A stretch of 64,000 bases of DNA from Mycteria americana (GCF_035582795.1 NC_134365.1:138845077-138909076), one strand, 5' to 3'. Shown: positions 27,021 to 39,929, counted from the first letter of the stretch. The notes: a model not told the origin generated them from the letters alone. A program made the numbers and translations.

Positions 27021-27825
27021 GATCGAGTACAACCTGGTTCAGACAGGAGGTCTCGAGCTGTAGGAGCTTGGCTGTGCGTGGAGAGTATTGTAACCTAGAC
27101 CTGGGAATGCAATTAGTGTAGTTAGTTCCTCAAAAAAACAAGAGATAAAGAAGTCATTTGAATCTGTTTCCTTTCCTAACTATTCGGGGCACAGAGTTTA
27201 AACTCTAATTCATACGTACTGTGTACGGTAGTTGTTATGGCACTGAAGCCTGTGGGGCTTTTGACCTGGGGGTGGTTTTGCATGAGTGGGCCTGGGTGGG
27301 TCGCAGTGAAGTTGCCAAAAGATACTCTTCAACTTCAGAGGTCGTGCCAGGCGTGCAGTAAGGGCTACCACCAAACAGCCATTGCTCAGTGGCTCTTTGC
27401 AGAGCAGTGGAAAAATTGAGATTCTTTATGGGGTTTGAATTGTCTCCTAGTGAAGGGAGCCTTGTTATTGCAAAACCAGAAATTGCTAACTAAAAAAACC
27501 CAACTTCATAGAATATTTTCACTTACAGAAATGATGCTACAAAGTTGACACGCTATCTCCGTGTTTCAGGGTTTGAAGTTTGTCCCACAGCAGTCAGTGG
27601 TGATTTTACCAGCATCCCTCAGGCTAAGGGAGAAAGGCAGCTGCCTGCGCTGCTGCTCTGAGCAAGGGGTTTTTGTAGCCGCTGCAGGAGAAATCTCGAA
27701 TTGTGGGTTCAGGCCTGGTAGGATAAAATCCTTTTAGTGCCAAGGATTTGGTCTAGATGCTGCTGCAATGCAAATGAAGTATTTTTTTCTTTCCAGAAGA
27801 CTTTGCAGCTGGTTATTTTTAATTA

Positions 27826-27882
27826 AAAAACAAACAAACAAACAAAAAAACCGCCCCAAAAAAACAAAACCCAACAACCAAA
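27826..27882. repeat. A-rich low-complexity tract, CAAA-type
   Basis: AAACAAAC units grade into A runs separated by C clusters. It is low-complexity DNA of the same style as the other tracts in the window. Confidence 0.8.
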
Positions 27883-29520
27883 CCTGAATCTGTTACTGAT
27901 GTCCAGTAAGTAGCTTCAAAAAAAAAAGGGAGCAAACAGTTGGGAGGGAGAGGGAAGATGGTATGCAGTACTAGTGAGCAATTCTGTTATTTTCCATTTT
28001 GTATCAAATTAAATTATTAAGGCGTCTCTTGTGATCTCATAAACAGGATTGTTCCTGTGTAAGCAGAAGGAGATGATATCATCCTGAGCGTGCATGGTCA
28101 TTTTGGAATGATGCCTTCAACACATTTTGAATTCCGTTACGTTCATAAGATGTGGAATTTGCCTTTCCTAAAAGGAGGGATAAGCTGTAGAAAGCGGAAT
28201 AATGTCTTTTAGGGAAAATATACTGCCTGATAGCTGCTTGTGGATTTGTGTGTGAGTCGCAGAGAGGGGAGAAATACCGAGCCACAAAGTATCCTTTAGA
28301 GAGCCATTGATATTAAGTTTGTATCCCAAACCCAAAAGACTGTTCTAGTATTACAGTTCATTTGCCAGTGTAGGAGATAAACAAATGCTTGTTTCAAAAC
28401 TCTAGATCTAACATATGGGTTCAAGGCCAAGATTTTTTTTCTTCCTGACGTATGTAAATGTAGCTGTGCCAAACTTGTTGCACCAGCAGCAAAACCACAT
28501 GAGAGAAGGACCAGGTCCAGGACCTTCCTAGCCCCTCACAGGCCAGAAATTTATGGCTTTCCTACTCCCCCTGCCCCCCGAAATTTGTCTCTGATCTAGT
28601 CTACAGTAGATGGGTTTTCAGCATTATAACCTTCGCCTCCTTCGCCTGCCTAAATGCTGCTGAATCTGATTTATTTTGGCCAGAGATGACAGTTACTTTC
28701 TCATTTAGCCACTGCAGAGTGGGACTCTGGTACCCTTTAAATAAGGATCTGTCTGTCTCGCCCTGACAACCTTGAGAAAGCCGTAGCGGTGCCGAGGAGG
28801 CACATGTAGATTCGAAGTGGTTCGATGTTGTTTTGCCAGTGGCCTCTTTCAGGGGGCCTGGGAGCCCTGTACCGATGAGTGTGCGAGCGGGTCAGGTGTG
28901 TTACTGCGCGTGGGGTCCCGTGGCTGAGCTTCATCTGTCCTCTGAAAAGGCAAGGAGAAGGATAACTGCTCTCCTTCATTGTGAACCCGGAACAAGTCTG
29001 TTTTAACATACATGGTCCAGATTTTTGGACGTGAGCAAAGCCTATGTGAAATAAGGCCCACGACTTTTTGTTGTTGTTGTTTTTTAACGTAAGAAAGTAA
29101 CGGAGCAAACTTCTGTGTTTGCCCGACCACATGACAATAACCATTTTCTTTGACAGGTTTAGGGTCTTCTAAAAAAAGCAGGTAACGTGGTTTTCCACGA
29201 CTTTGTCTTCCTTTACTTCTTGAGCAGAGCTCTTTGCCGTGGACCAAGAGAGAGACGTGAGAGTGGGTGGGGGGAAGGAATAGAGAGTCCTTCCTTACGT
29301 GTTTAATTCAAATCTTAGGTGGAGTTTTAGCTATCCAACCTTTCTTAACACCTGTGTGATGTCCCGCTAAGCCCCTCCCTTGGTTTGGTAAAGTTATGTT
29401 GTTTCAGTTCTGAAACTACAGCGTGTTTTTTCTGGGCTCTTATTTTTAAAGTTAAATGACTGAAAGTGCTGAACTAAAACTTGCTGGTGACACTGACTTT
29501 TTACCACCTGAAATTGGCAG

Positions 29521-29640
29521 TGATCACCAGACCAGAAATGGAAATTGGCAGGTACCACTGGATGTACAGGAGTTCAAGGCCACACCGGTACCATCATGTG
29601 CCAGCATTGAGAGGCAATATTAGTCCTTTGGGGATTCAAG
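29521..29640 (+). CDS. GPM6B: GPM6B 40-codon cassette exon (long N-terminal isoform)
   Basis: The exon is exactly 120 nt, flanked by an AG acceptor (29,519-29,520, after CTTTTTACC...) and a GTAAAT donor at 29,641. It is phase 1 on both sides, so it can be skipped without a frame change. Joined to exon 1 it reads V-ITRPE-MEIGRYHWMY, then a basic segment (RSSRPHRYHH), then VPALRGNISPLGIQ, before the Gly of exon 2. Human long isoforms, as I recall them, carry a 40-residue insert at the same point with the same MEIGRYHWMY core and a similar ending. The first half is conserved while the second half differs markedly. Inclusion lengthens the cytosolic N-terminus, giving 305- or 328-aa products. Confidence 0.9.
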
Positions 29641-31674
29641 GTAAATAAAGGGCTGGGTGAAAGGGAAATGGAGAGTTCAGAAATGGTGGTAGCATAAACC
29701 TAATGCTTTGCACTAGTCCTAACAATTTAAGATAAATGTTCTTCTGTTTTTCTTGTTTTGTTTGTTAAGGCTGTAAGGAGTCTAGTCCTTTCATATGAAT
29801 ACTTGACACAAATTTAAATTTGGTTGTTAATGCTTGAAGGGCAATAATGTGTGGTGAGGGACATCTTTTTAACTGTGCTGCCCACTTTGCTTCAAAACTG
29901 TTTACAGATGAGACAGTGTAGTATGGGATTTGTATGCAGATGAATCTATCAAACTGATCAGCCACAAATGTAGTAATTGACACTAAAGCAGTGACAGCAC
30001 GTCTGATTTACTGGTCCCCTACAATATGCTTCCTACACCATATTCTGTGGTTTTGTTAGCATTTTTCCCTTGCTGGAAGCAGTAAGTGTGTATGTCAGTG
30101 TCTAAAGGAGGATTTCAGCTGAGGCTTTAAAAACAGTTTGGTGATTCCACATGCCTGTTCTTTTGATATCTGGCTTCAGACCTCAAAAAGATCCTATTTT
30201 GTTTTCCTGAAGCTTCATTTTAAGAGTTTGGGGGGAATTTAGTTTTGAAGCATCTCAGAAAGGCACCCGAAATCAAGCATATGATTGATTGCATTGGAAA
30301 ATACCAGTCTGACTGAGGGTTAACACAGTGAAGGATATAAACGCTGAGAGACAGCATTTGCAGCTAGCTCTACCCAGCAATCCTCTTCTCTTTGTGGAGC
30401 TGATTGACTGAAGCCTGCTTGACAGCTTGTTTGCTGGAGATGCCTGCCTCCGCATCAGAGACTTTAACAGCAACTGCAGGGAAATATTCACCAAAGCTTG
30501 CTGCCTAATCCTTCCCTTTTCCATTATATTTTCACACACGTTTGTTCTTTAGATTGAAAAGTTTATGTATTTCAAAATGGTGCCTTTTTTTTTTTTTTTT
30601 GCAAATACTTAGATTGCAAATCATGATCTCCATCTTCAATATCAATATTCATTTTGGCCATATTTTTATGACAAATTACCTGGGTGACAGACTCGGGGCT
30701 GCCAGAAGACATTCCCAAACTTCAGATCAGTGCATGTGGGATATTTTATACACAGGAGAAATGCTTCAGGAAGGAGCAACAGATTATGAATGCTGCCTTT
30801 CTGGGAAGGAGGACACGGAGGGAGCAGGCCAGATGCCTGGTTATCAGGGTCTCGTGCCCCGTCAGCTGTCCCCAGTGATGAGACACGTCCGTATGTGCTG
30901 GCACGGATGAGCCAGGACGCAGAGGAGATGCACAGCCTTCTGTCACAGCAGCTGGGAGTCTGGCACCTAAAATGGTGCTAGAAACCCTTGTTTAGGCAAC
31001 TGAACCCTATGCAGGCTGCCTTGGGAAGCTTCCTGAAATAACATGCAGTTAAATGTGGTGCCTGTCATGGAGGAGTTGAAGATGAAAGGGTTCTTGCTGA
31101 TGGGGGTAAAAAACCCCCTACCAACAAAGCCTGGAAATACCAATTCAAGGGAAGGTGCTTTAAAAGGGTGCACTTAGAGAAATTAAAAGGTTTCTAGGCA
31201 GCAATGAAACTGCTCTGAACAGGTCTTGAGTAAGACCAATCTGCCAATGATGGATTAGCCACAGTGAAAATATCAGTCCTAGCTCCTTTCCCTTAGATTG
31301 GAGGGAAAATGTCACTTCAGTCACAACACAAGTCACAGCTGTAACATGCCTCCCTTCAGTACTGGCATACAGCTCCCTGCTGCTGGGTGGCATCGGCTAG
31401 TGTGCCGAGATAAACTCTCAGTTTCTTTGACAAGCCACATTATTTCTTGGGTGCCTTTGCCATGCGGATATTTCTACTTTGTCTCCTCTGTCAGTGTCCG
31501 AATGGACATCACGAGGAGAGCACCTCTGTGGCAGTCCTGGTGGCATCCACCTCGTCTCCCAGGGTTTCCACGGCATGATCTCCCCTCCCCGTTTTAAGCT
31601 TTAATCCGGCACTTGAGCAACGAGGGAAGAGTCAGCGTGGGATATTCACTGCAGTGCTGGAGCCAAGACATCCC

Positions 31675-31702
31675 CAGAACACCTGCAAGCTTAATGAGCC
31701 TT
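31675..31702 (+). repeat. Dispersed 28-mer, copy 1
   Basis: CAGAACACCTG followed by a two-base variable step (CA here) and AGCTTAATGAGCCTT. A second copy in the same orientation starts at 33,481 with only those two bases different. It is not part of the CR1 elements. Confidence 0.75.
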
Positions 31703-33480
31703 TCAAAATGCCTAAAACAATTTTTTTTCCCAGGAAGCGAAGTACCATCTTTTTCATTAGTAAGAAAAACGTAGCAATGGTTGTTTAACATGAACTTAGC
31801 TGTAGGCACTCTTCCAGGCTGGGTGGGCGTTGTTTGCTTTATGGGAATTTTTTTTTTTTCCCTTGCTTCCCCCAGATGCTGGGAGGTGTTTCAGCTGCTT
31901 TGTGAGCACATAAGGGCATGCGAATGTGGAGTATCTCCCTGAAACAGCCTGCTCCCTTACTGAAGCAAGCTTAAACTTTGAAAATGGTGTGTGGTGGGGA
32001 CTCAGCTGGGGAAATACCTGCATGAAAGCTGTTGCAGGGCAAAGGACTTCTGCAGTTGTGGTTCAGGTTTCTTACTGCTCCTCTAGTTCCATAGTTGGGT
32101 AAACATCTGGGAAGCTCTTGGCATCTTCAGTTATCTCTGAGGTGGAGAATTTACCTTCCGAATCTTAGATCCGCCAGGCTGAAATCCCCACACACACTGT
32201 TTTTGGCCCTCAGCTTTAGGGAGAGAGAGGTTGTGTTTCTGTTTGCTTCTTTGTAGCTAGGGAGGAGTCAACTGGGGAAGCGGTCGGTAGCGGTGGCTGA
32301 AATCCAGTGTGGCTAAAGTCTTGCTCTCCTGCTGAGTGCTGAAGACTGATGGAGAGTGAGGTGAGTTACAGCTGCCAGAAGGGTGGAGCTAAGAGTCTCA
32401 ACTCCAGTCTTCCAGGTAAGATACTCACCTTTGATTAAAGTAAAGCCAGCTTTAAAAATCATGTCAGCCAAGTACAGGTGGGTCTGGAGGATGGTTGAAT
32501 CAAGGAAACCCAAATGTCCTTACAGACGGTTTCACAGAACTGCTGAAGTAGCCCAAGGAACTGAAGTGCTTAGGTGCTTTTGTACTTCCCCCAGTGAGCT
32601 TGTCTAGACCTTCAGGCATTTGAATGTCTTTGGCAGTCTGCCCATCGTTTCATCTGTTTTACCTCTTTGGCTTGAGTTTGTTCAAAATTATTACCTGGGC
32701 TGGCACCTACTGAAGCAGCAGTTCTTGCATGTTGACCCTACTGAGTGTTTCTCCAAGAAGGCAAAAACAGGTGAGGCGAGGGGAGGGAGTTCAGGGTAAG
32801 GGCAGAAAGGAGGAATGTCTTCAGGCCTGTCGAGCAGTGAGTTGTTGATATGTCAGCTGAGAGTTACAGCCACAGTTTGGACCAGACGCTGCCCTTGCTG
32901 GTGCAATGTGTTTGAACTTTGAGCTCAGCATGTCAATGAGCTCTTCCACATGCTCAGGCTGCGCAGAAGTCCCAAGGGTTATTTTGGATAGTAAAACACT
33001 AGAACAAGTCTCCAGGAGGAATAATGCCAAAGTTTATATCAGTACTGCTTGAGATATCCCTTATGTGAGAAGACTCTTTTTAAATCACCAACTTAATTTT
33101 TTTTTCTGCAGAAGTAGCTTACAGCTAAAAACTAACTATCCTCAAGGATCCCCATATTAACCTGTGCGAAGTAAGGCCTTTTCCAAAGTATAAATTAGGT
33201 ATTTTTCTTCTGCTGTGGTTTCCACTGTTTCGTAGGCCAAAAGTAAAACAGAGAAGACATGAATTAAAATAAAAAAAGTTCTGCCTGACCTTTGCACAAG
33301 AGCAATAAAGCTGGACAAGAGCAATTCTCTCGTCCCACTGTCTCACGGGGCAGCAGCATTCTTCCCGTGCAGGTCTAACTCCTTGCTCTCATCCAGCAAA
33401 CGCCAGGGATGGGCACTTGCAATAAGCATGGATGTAGTGATTCATATTTCATAGATTGCACTGTCTGAAAAAGACGCCTT

Positions 33481-33508
33481 CAGAACACCTGTGAGCTTAA
33501 TGAGCCTT
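33481..33508 (+). repeat. Dispersed 28-mer, copy 2
   Basis: It has 26 of 28 bases identical to the copy at 31,675-31,702 (CA changed to TG) in the same orientation about 1.8 kb away. Flanking sequences are not obviously related. Confidence 0.75.
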
Positions 33509-33867
33509 GCAGGGGCTGGGAATGATAGAGATAGGGAGTGTGTGTATTTCAATAAATTTGAAAAAGATCAATTAGATAAGGCCCGTAAAAGACCATTCAG
33601 ATCATCTGTCCTTGCATAAAACAGGTTTGATTCCTGCAGTGGGAATGCAAATTTTTCTCCTATAAGAAGTGCTGGTTTGGGCCTGAGATTTGAAGAAAAA
33701 AGGGGGTTATGTTTACTGCTGTCTGTTCTTCTGTGTGTCATTTAATAGCATCCAGAAGAGACAAATCTTGGTGTGGTAAAACAGCCTTTTCTCCAATTTG
33801 AACATCGTGTTTTCTTTAGTGAAAGGAAAAAAAATTAGCTTTTGCTGTTGATAACCTCTGCAAGGGT

Positions 33868-33928
33868 GTTTGGTTTTTTAGGGTTGGTTTTTTGTGGGTT
33901 GGTTTGTTTGTTTGTTTTGGTTTTTTGT
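33868..33928. repeat. T/G-rich low-complexity tract
   Basis: T runs interrupted by G, including (GTTT)n around 33,902-33,915. It looks like the reverse-strand counterpart of the A-rich/C tracts elsewhere in the window. Confidence 0.75.
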
Positions 33929-34640
33929 TAATCATGTTAGAAAAAAATGTGCTTGATTTTAAACCTATGCTTACTGCATTTTTCCTGGAGTATTCAGGAG
34001 CAGCTTATTATCATTACTCATACAGCATCACAGAGATACTTGGTGCTTTGTGGATTTAAAAAGGGGTCTGCTGATAGCGCTTCCAGGCTGTGAGATGCTT
34101 GTTCTTAGTGTGCACTAGTTCTCCTGGTTTCTCTGTGCCGGTTCCAGCACAGGAGGCATGAGCAAGGATTTTTAGTACTCTGCTACACAAGAATATGGAA
34201 GTGTCTAATGAAGTTTAAAGATGGCAGGCTTAAAACAGAGAATAAATACCTTCTCAGAAGTGGGGAACTAGCTGTATGACAGTGTTGAAACCAAATACCT
34301 CATATATGTATCAAGAATATCTGGAGAAGTTGCAATTAATGCTGATAACCTTCAGAAAGGAGCTACTTGTTCTTCATGTAGCTCTTAAATAGTAGAGATT
34401 GGGTGGATCGGACTACCCCAGATCTCACTGCGTTTCACTTGAATGAAGCATCTTGTGCTAGCCGCTGTGCAGGATGAGAGTGGTGGTCTTGTTGGATTTC
34501 AGGTCTGATCCTTTGTGGCAGCCCTGATGGCTGCGGTCCCCAAAGGTCATGTCTTCTCCATCACAGATACTGTGCTGGCTAGGAAGGAGTATTTTTTGAT
34601 TAACAACTCTGGAGGAGGGGGATGCGAATCCCCTTCCTTT

Positions 34641-35210
34641 AGGGAAGTGATTGTGCCCCTGTACTCGGCACTGGTGAGGCCGCACCTCGAATACTGTGTT
34701 CAGTTTTGGGCCCCCCACTACAAGAGGGATATTGAGGTGCTGGAGCGTGTGCAGAGAAGGGCAACGAAGCTGGTGAAGGATCTGGAGCAGAAGTCTTATG
34801 AGGAGCGGCTGAGGGAGCTGGGACTGTTTAGCCTGGAGAAAAGGAGGCTGAGGGGAGACCTCATCGCTCTCTACAACTGCCTGAAAGGAGGTTGTAGCCA
34901 GGTGGGGGTCGGTCTCTTCTCCCAGGTAACAAGTGATAGGACAAGAGGAAATGGCCTCAAGTTGTGTCAGGAGAGGTTTAGACTGGATATTAGGAAATTT
35001 TTCTTCACCGAGAGGGTTATCAAGCATTGGAACAGGCTGCCCAGGGAAGTGGTTGAGTCGCCATCCCTGGAGGTATTTAAAGGACGTTTGGATGAGGTGC
35101 TTAGGGACATGGTGTAGTGGTGGTTTTGGCAGTGTTAGGTTTATGGTTGGACTCGATGATCTTAAAGGTCTTTTCCAACCTATAAGATTCTGTGATTCTG
35201 TGATTCTGTG
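34641..35210 (+). mobile_element. CR1 LINE 3' fragment, 5'-truncated
   Basis: The translated frame from about residue 43 of the local open frame to the stop at 35,115-35,117 is the C-terminal end of the CR1 reverse-transcriptase ORF2. Visible motifs are [54 protein letters not shown] and [20 protein letters not shown] short 3' UTR with GGTTGGACTCGATGATCTTA follows, then three GATTCTGT octamers (35,186-35,209), the hallmark CR1 tail. The element is 5'-truncated, as most avian CR1 copies are, and not autonomous. About 155 codons remain open, suggesting a moderately young insertion. No poly(A) tail or long target-site duplication is expected for CR1. Confidence 0.95.
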
Positions 35211-36213
35211 AATGCAGGGGGGAGATGATCGATCTGGCTAGGCTAAAGTACCCTTGCGTTAAGTTTTCTGGCTCTCACGAAGATTTCATTTTCAGTGTAA
35301 GTTAATTTCACAACTTCTGATTTGGGGAGGACAAAAAGGCAAAATTAGGAGAGGTAGAACTTGAAAGGAAGTTTTCTGTGGAAAAGCTTTAAGAGGTTTG
35401 TGGGAGGAAAATAAAGCGTTTTCTCTATTTGAGCTCATCACTTATTTAGTCTGTTTAATGTATTTAATCCAAAAGTGTGGTGAGTGGGCATTTATTGTAA
35501 TTAATAACAGAGGTTTTAGCTTTGTGTCATGTTTTGTAAATCAGCAAAATTTCAGATGAACAGGAATAGGTAAGGATAGAGCTTCAACAAAGGCTTCCAA
35601 GTGATTTAACACAAGCCTTTTTATTTTAGTGCCCCTATTAAAGTGTGGAGAGAAATTTGTCACATGCTTTAAATTTACCCTTGTAAGATTAAATGTTTTA
35701 TCTTATTGTACTGTTGCCACTGACCTGGCTGCTGGTGTGGGTGATAGATGTGAGAAGTAAAGTTATCTTACTGCCAGGTACTGGTTTATTCTCACACAGA
35801 GAAGACGGAGGTAAATTCCATTTTTGCTTCTGAGGTATTAGTATATTCTCGGATCCCTCATGGCTTCCCTGGTAGCTGTCAAGTCATGCTGTAAGGTATG
35901 AAAATGTACATCCTAGCATGCATAAACCATTTGGAATGGAGATTTTAAAAAATACAGTAGGTGGCAGAAAGTAAAATTGGCATTTGCTTTCATTGACATA
36001 AAGTTCATTTTCTGACAAAGATCCATGGTGGTTTAGGACTCTGATGGTATTATGCATGCTTGGTATTGGGTAATCTTCAATACTGGGGAAACAGGAGGTG
36101 AACATAAACGATTGAGTTCTCCTCTTACATTTATTTGTGAATTGGGAGTAATGCTCCCAACACCAGGCTCCTGTGGATGTGTGATAATGAGCCTGATTTA
36201 CATGTGATGGCTG

Positions 36214-36263
36214 CATTTAAGATGTTATCTTGTGCTTTCATTTAAGATCTTATCTAGTGCTTT
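36214..36263 (+). repeat. Tandem duplication of a 25-bp unit
   Basis: Two adjacent 25-base units beginning CATTTAAGAT and ending GTGCTTT, identical at 23 of 25 positions. Confidence 0.8.
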
Positions 36264-37386
36264 TTCTTTCCTTGGGTCTCTTGCAACCTTCTTTTTGTTA
36301 AAACAATTCCTCCACACTGCTCCCTGAGCTGTGGTGCTGAAGCCAACAGAGATCGTGGTTCTGTGGTGCAACATGCCGTGTAATTTCTACCACGTATTAA
36401 CTGGACAGGGGTCCAACATGCCAGGATTTCTAAAAATGCATTACACAATTACAGGAAGTAAGTGATGAGAAAAAAATGGTGCCCATTGCTTCATCTTTCA
36501 GAACAGCAAGGCAGATCTATGGGAGGGGAAGAAACAAAACTTCTAAGGAAAAGAGAGTGGGAACTAACTCAGAAAACGGCCACGGGAGCCTGGAGGTTTA
36601 GCTCCCTGAAATGGAGAGCTTTTCAAACCTCCTTTCAGGTTTTCTTTGTTTCTTGTTTTTTTTTACCGTAGTGACCTTGACTATAGGATCAATGGGTCGT
36701 ACCTGAGATACATTGAGGCACTTAGTTCACCCTAGGAGGAGTTTGGGACATTAGAGGACCGGCTGGTTTTCTGTCCAGGAGGTGTGGATGCTCTTCCCTT
36801 ACATAATGTTTTCCATGCTTTGCTTTGAGAGACGGCTTTATGAACATGTGTCTGTCTCAGCTTTTCAAGTCTGGGCTTCAAGAGCTGATGTGTGAACTTC
36901 CTAGAGCAAGCCCTGGGAATACTCAAAGACAGCTACCTGATCCCATTGTGTTGTCTTTTGTCATTTCCGAAGCACAGATTTTGTCGTTCCACTCCATCTT
37001 GACCTTAGTAGGATGAGTTAGAATCTGAGAATTGCCCTTTTTTTTTTTTTAAGACCGCTTTCCATTAATTCTGCATTACCTTGGTTTTCTGAGTTTAAAT
37101 CTTAAAGCCATACTTAAAGTTCCAAAGAAGGTTTAGCCACAGAATTGCCATTTGACATGGGAAATTGAATGGCTAAGCCCCTGCATATATGCAGTAGCCT
37201 GTACACTGCTGGGTAGATTGTATAATTGTCCTTCATACATTAAGCAACCAATTGCCGATTTGTGTACATATGTAGGTTCATCCTTTTACCAATTTCCTGT
37301 GACTGATAGTTTCCAGGAGATTAAAAGAATAGCCGGTTCCTGTTTTTTCTCTCTTCTCTTTATTTTTGTCCTTTAGCAAGAATATT

Positions 37387-37400
37387 TGTGTGTGTGTGTG
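37387..37400. repeat. (TG)7 microsatellite
   Basis: Uninterrupted TG dinucleotide run in GPM6B intron. Confidence 0.85.
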
Positions 37401-39929
37401 TTTAATAGCATTCATTCCCTAGAGAATAATCTCAGTCCTTGTTTTAGCTGGCCTCCTTCTGAGAGTGTGTTAAATCTGGTGCCAAGATCACAGGCAGCTC
37501 TGGGCAAATCATTGGGCTGTTATTAACCTGCCTCCATGGCAACTGCTGCTCACCAGCCTGAGGACAAAAAATGTTTTTATTCTGCTGACTTGCACAAAAG
37601 GTTCTAGTGATGCCTTGCACAAAATGGCCATTGAAAGGAGAGATGCAGTGATGTGTGTTTGTGCTGTACAGTTTCATATTTAAATTGTTTTACACTGTTG
37701 TGTTGGAAGTGGATATATAGCTGAAAAGTTCAGCGTGTTGGCCATATGGAAAGTAAAAACTAGCAGAAAATTGGAACTAAACTTACTTTAATACTATTTA
37801 TTTTTGTGAGCTTGAGTTCACAGGCCTTCTGCCTGTAGTTGTCATCAGTGCATTAGCAAGTTATTTTGTGAACATGAACTAGGCAAACATCATCATGGGT
37901 TTTCAGTTGTACTGTATGAAGATACTTGCTGACTTGGGGTCCCAGAGAGAGATCATAAAGCAGGTTTCATGGAAAACTTTCATTTTTTTCAGAAATCCTC
38001 TGATTTGCTTCAGTGCTTGTTTGGGAAGCTTGGTAAGCATATCTTAGCGCTTGATGAGCTTCAAATTTTAGTTGGTTTTGAAAGCTGCTCTTGGCAGTAC
38101 TGTTTTAGGCTTGCTTTAAAACAAAATTATAAAACCAGCTATATTGCTCAGGCTAGGCATGGATTTAAGCTGCTCATAAAGAGTGTTCACAGTGGGATCT
38201 GTGGGGGGTCTGGCAGCCCCCAGCACTGTGATGAGGCTGCGTCCCGCAGTTAGTTACCCTCTGGCAGGAGGCTATGCAGCTCTGCTGTCAATTTGAGTGC
38301 AGAATGACTATGTATGGATGGATGCTGTCTCTTGGAAATGCGCTGGTTTGGGATGCTTCCTGCGCTTGCAAGCTGGCAGCACGCCATTTCCCTGTGAAGT
38401 CCCTCTGCTTCCTGCTTTAGTCTTGGTGCAAAGGTGGGTAGTTTCTGCAGTTCCACATTGGGGCAGTTTTCTCTGCCTTGCTCAAAATAGTGTGGTTGCT
38501 TTAGACACCTCTTAGGATATCCCTTGGCTGTGGTCTGCCCTGATAAAATGAAGGCCAGACAAGTATTGTGATGCCTTTTTACCTGGGCCGTAGAGGAAGA
38601 CATGAAGAATATGGCCACAAGGATGCTATGTGCAGCTGCCAGTCACTGGGAGGTCAGAGGGGGTTTGTCACTGTTGGCTTGTGTTCGAGGGTCTGTGGAT
38701 TAGTGGCAGACATTGTCATGTGTTTGGGTAAGGGATCCAAGAAACTCTCCAGGGCGAATGTTCTGCCAGTGGCCTGGAAAGTGGGCTGTGCGGTGTGGTG
38801 CACTGGGAGGACAAGTATCTAGTTGGGGGGGGTGTTAATCGTCAATCCTGGGTCTACACCAATTTTTAGTTTTGTCAAGCAGGCTGCTCCCATTTTCTGA
38901 AAGCAGCAGCTTTTCTTTCAGACCTTGTCAATCCCTTGGCTTTGCTTCCAGCTGTTTTTATTTCCTGTCTTTGATGGGATCCTTCTGCGAAGCAATCTAT
39001 GGATCAGCATGATTAGGTGATCAACCTCCTCCACACCAAGCAATGATCCACCAAGGTTTAGTCACCTTCTCCGTTAGGAGTGCGGCCCGAAAGGCCGTTT
39101 GTTTTGTGTTGGGCTGTGGCCACATGTGTGTTGAACATTGCCTGCTGGATCAGAGCATGGTTTCTCTTGGATAATCCTTCACTGCTAATCCTGCGCCAGG
39201 TGCAAGCATTTCTTGGATTAACTCTCGGAGGCTTGGGCCTGACCCGGGAGCAGATGCTGCAGAGGCGAGCCAGCCTCACGTGTATGACTGCTGTTGCGTG
39301 TGGCTAGTGAGCTGCACTCGGGCAGATTCCCCAAAGCAGAGGATCGCTCTGCAAGGTGTGGTGTGTGAACTTGGCTCTGGACCTCTGTGATAAAATGAAA
39401 CCCGGAGATGATTTCCTCTGATAGCATGCATTTGGATTTTGTTTGCCCCGTCACTGCTAAGCTGCAGTGTTTGTTCACTCGGCAGTATTTTTGTCATGAA
39501 GATAGTCCCTACTGAGTGGACTCCAGCTGTGGGCTTGACTATAAAAGCTTCCCAGGCTTGTTTCTGTACAATTAAATCTTGTCTGCAGTTAGCGAAGTGG
39601 CATTTCATAAGTCATTTCAGTGGTGATAGCTGCTTAAGCCTGACTAGGACACTTGCTAGTGACTCTCTAAAAGAAGAGTTTCCCACTTACGAAATGGGAA
39701 AGCTTTCAATTATCAGATGCATATTATTCCCCAGTGCTTCACGGAAGTGCCTGCTCTGCAACTCATTCATTAGTGGGAAAGGGAGGGGGATAAAAATAAA
39801 CTTTGCCTTGTGTGGCGGATGGAGACTTGCTGATCTTTGTGAGGAATTTTTGGGGTGGGAAGATGTGATGTGATGTACATGTTCGCCAGCTGTCTCCCTG
39901 CCTTCAAATGCTTTGTCCCTTTAGCGCCT

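Larger units (their letters stand above)
22024..29520 (+). other. GPM6B: GPM6B intron 1, part before the cassette exon
   Basis: Non-coding sequence holding enhancer-like blocks at 24.93-25.47 kb and 26.77-27.02 kb and A-rich tracts at 25,576-25,676 and 27,826-27,882. The small open frames inside show no family resemblance. The intron ends in ...TTGGCAG at 29,520. Confidence 0.85.

Noticed and set aside
34515..35117. 200-codon plus-strand frame as a host gene
   Set aside because: Most of it is the CR1 ORF2 C-terminus, with CR1 3' UTR and tail octamers directly after. The first 40 or so codons are unrelated flank.
35186..35210. Three GATTCTGT copies as an independent microsatellite or CRISPR-like repeat
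   Set aside because: They are the normal 3' tail of CR1 elements.
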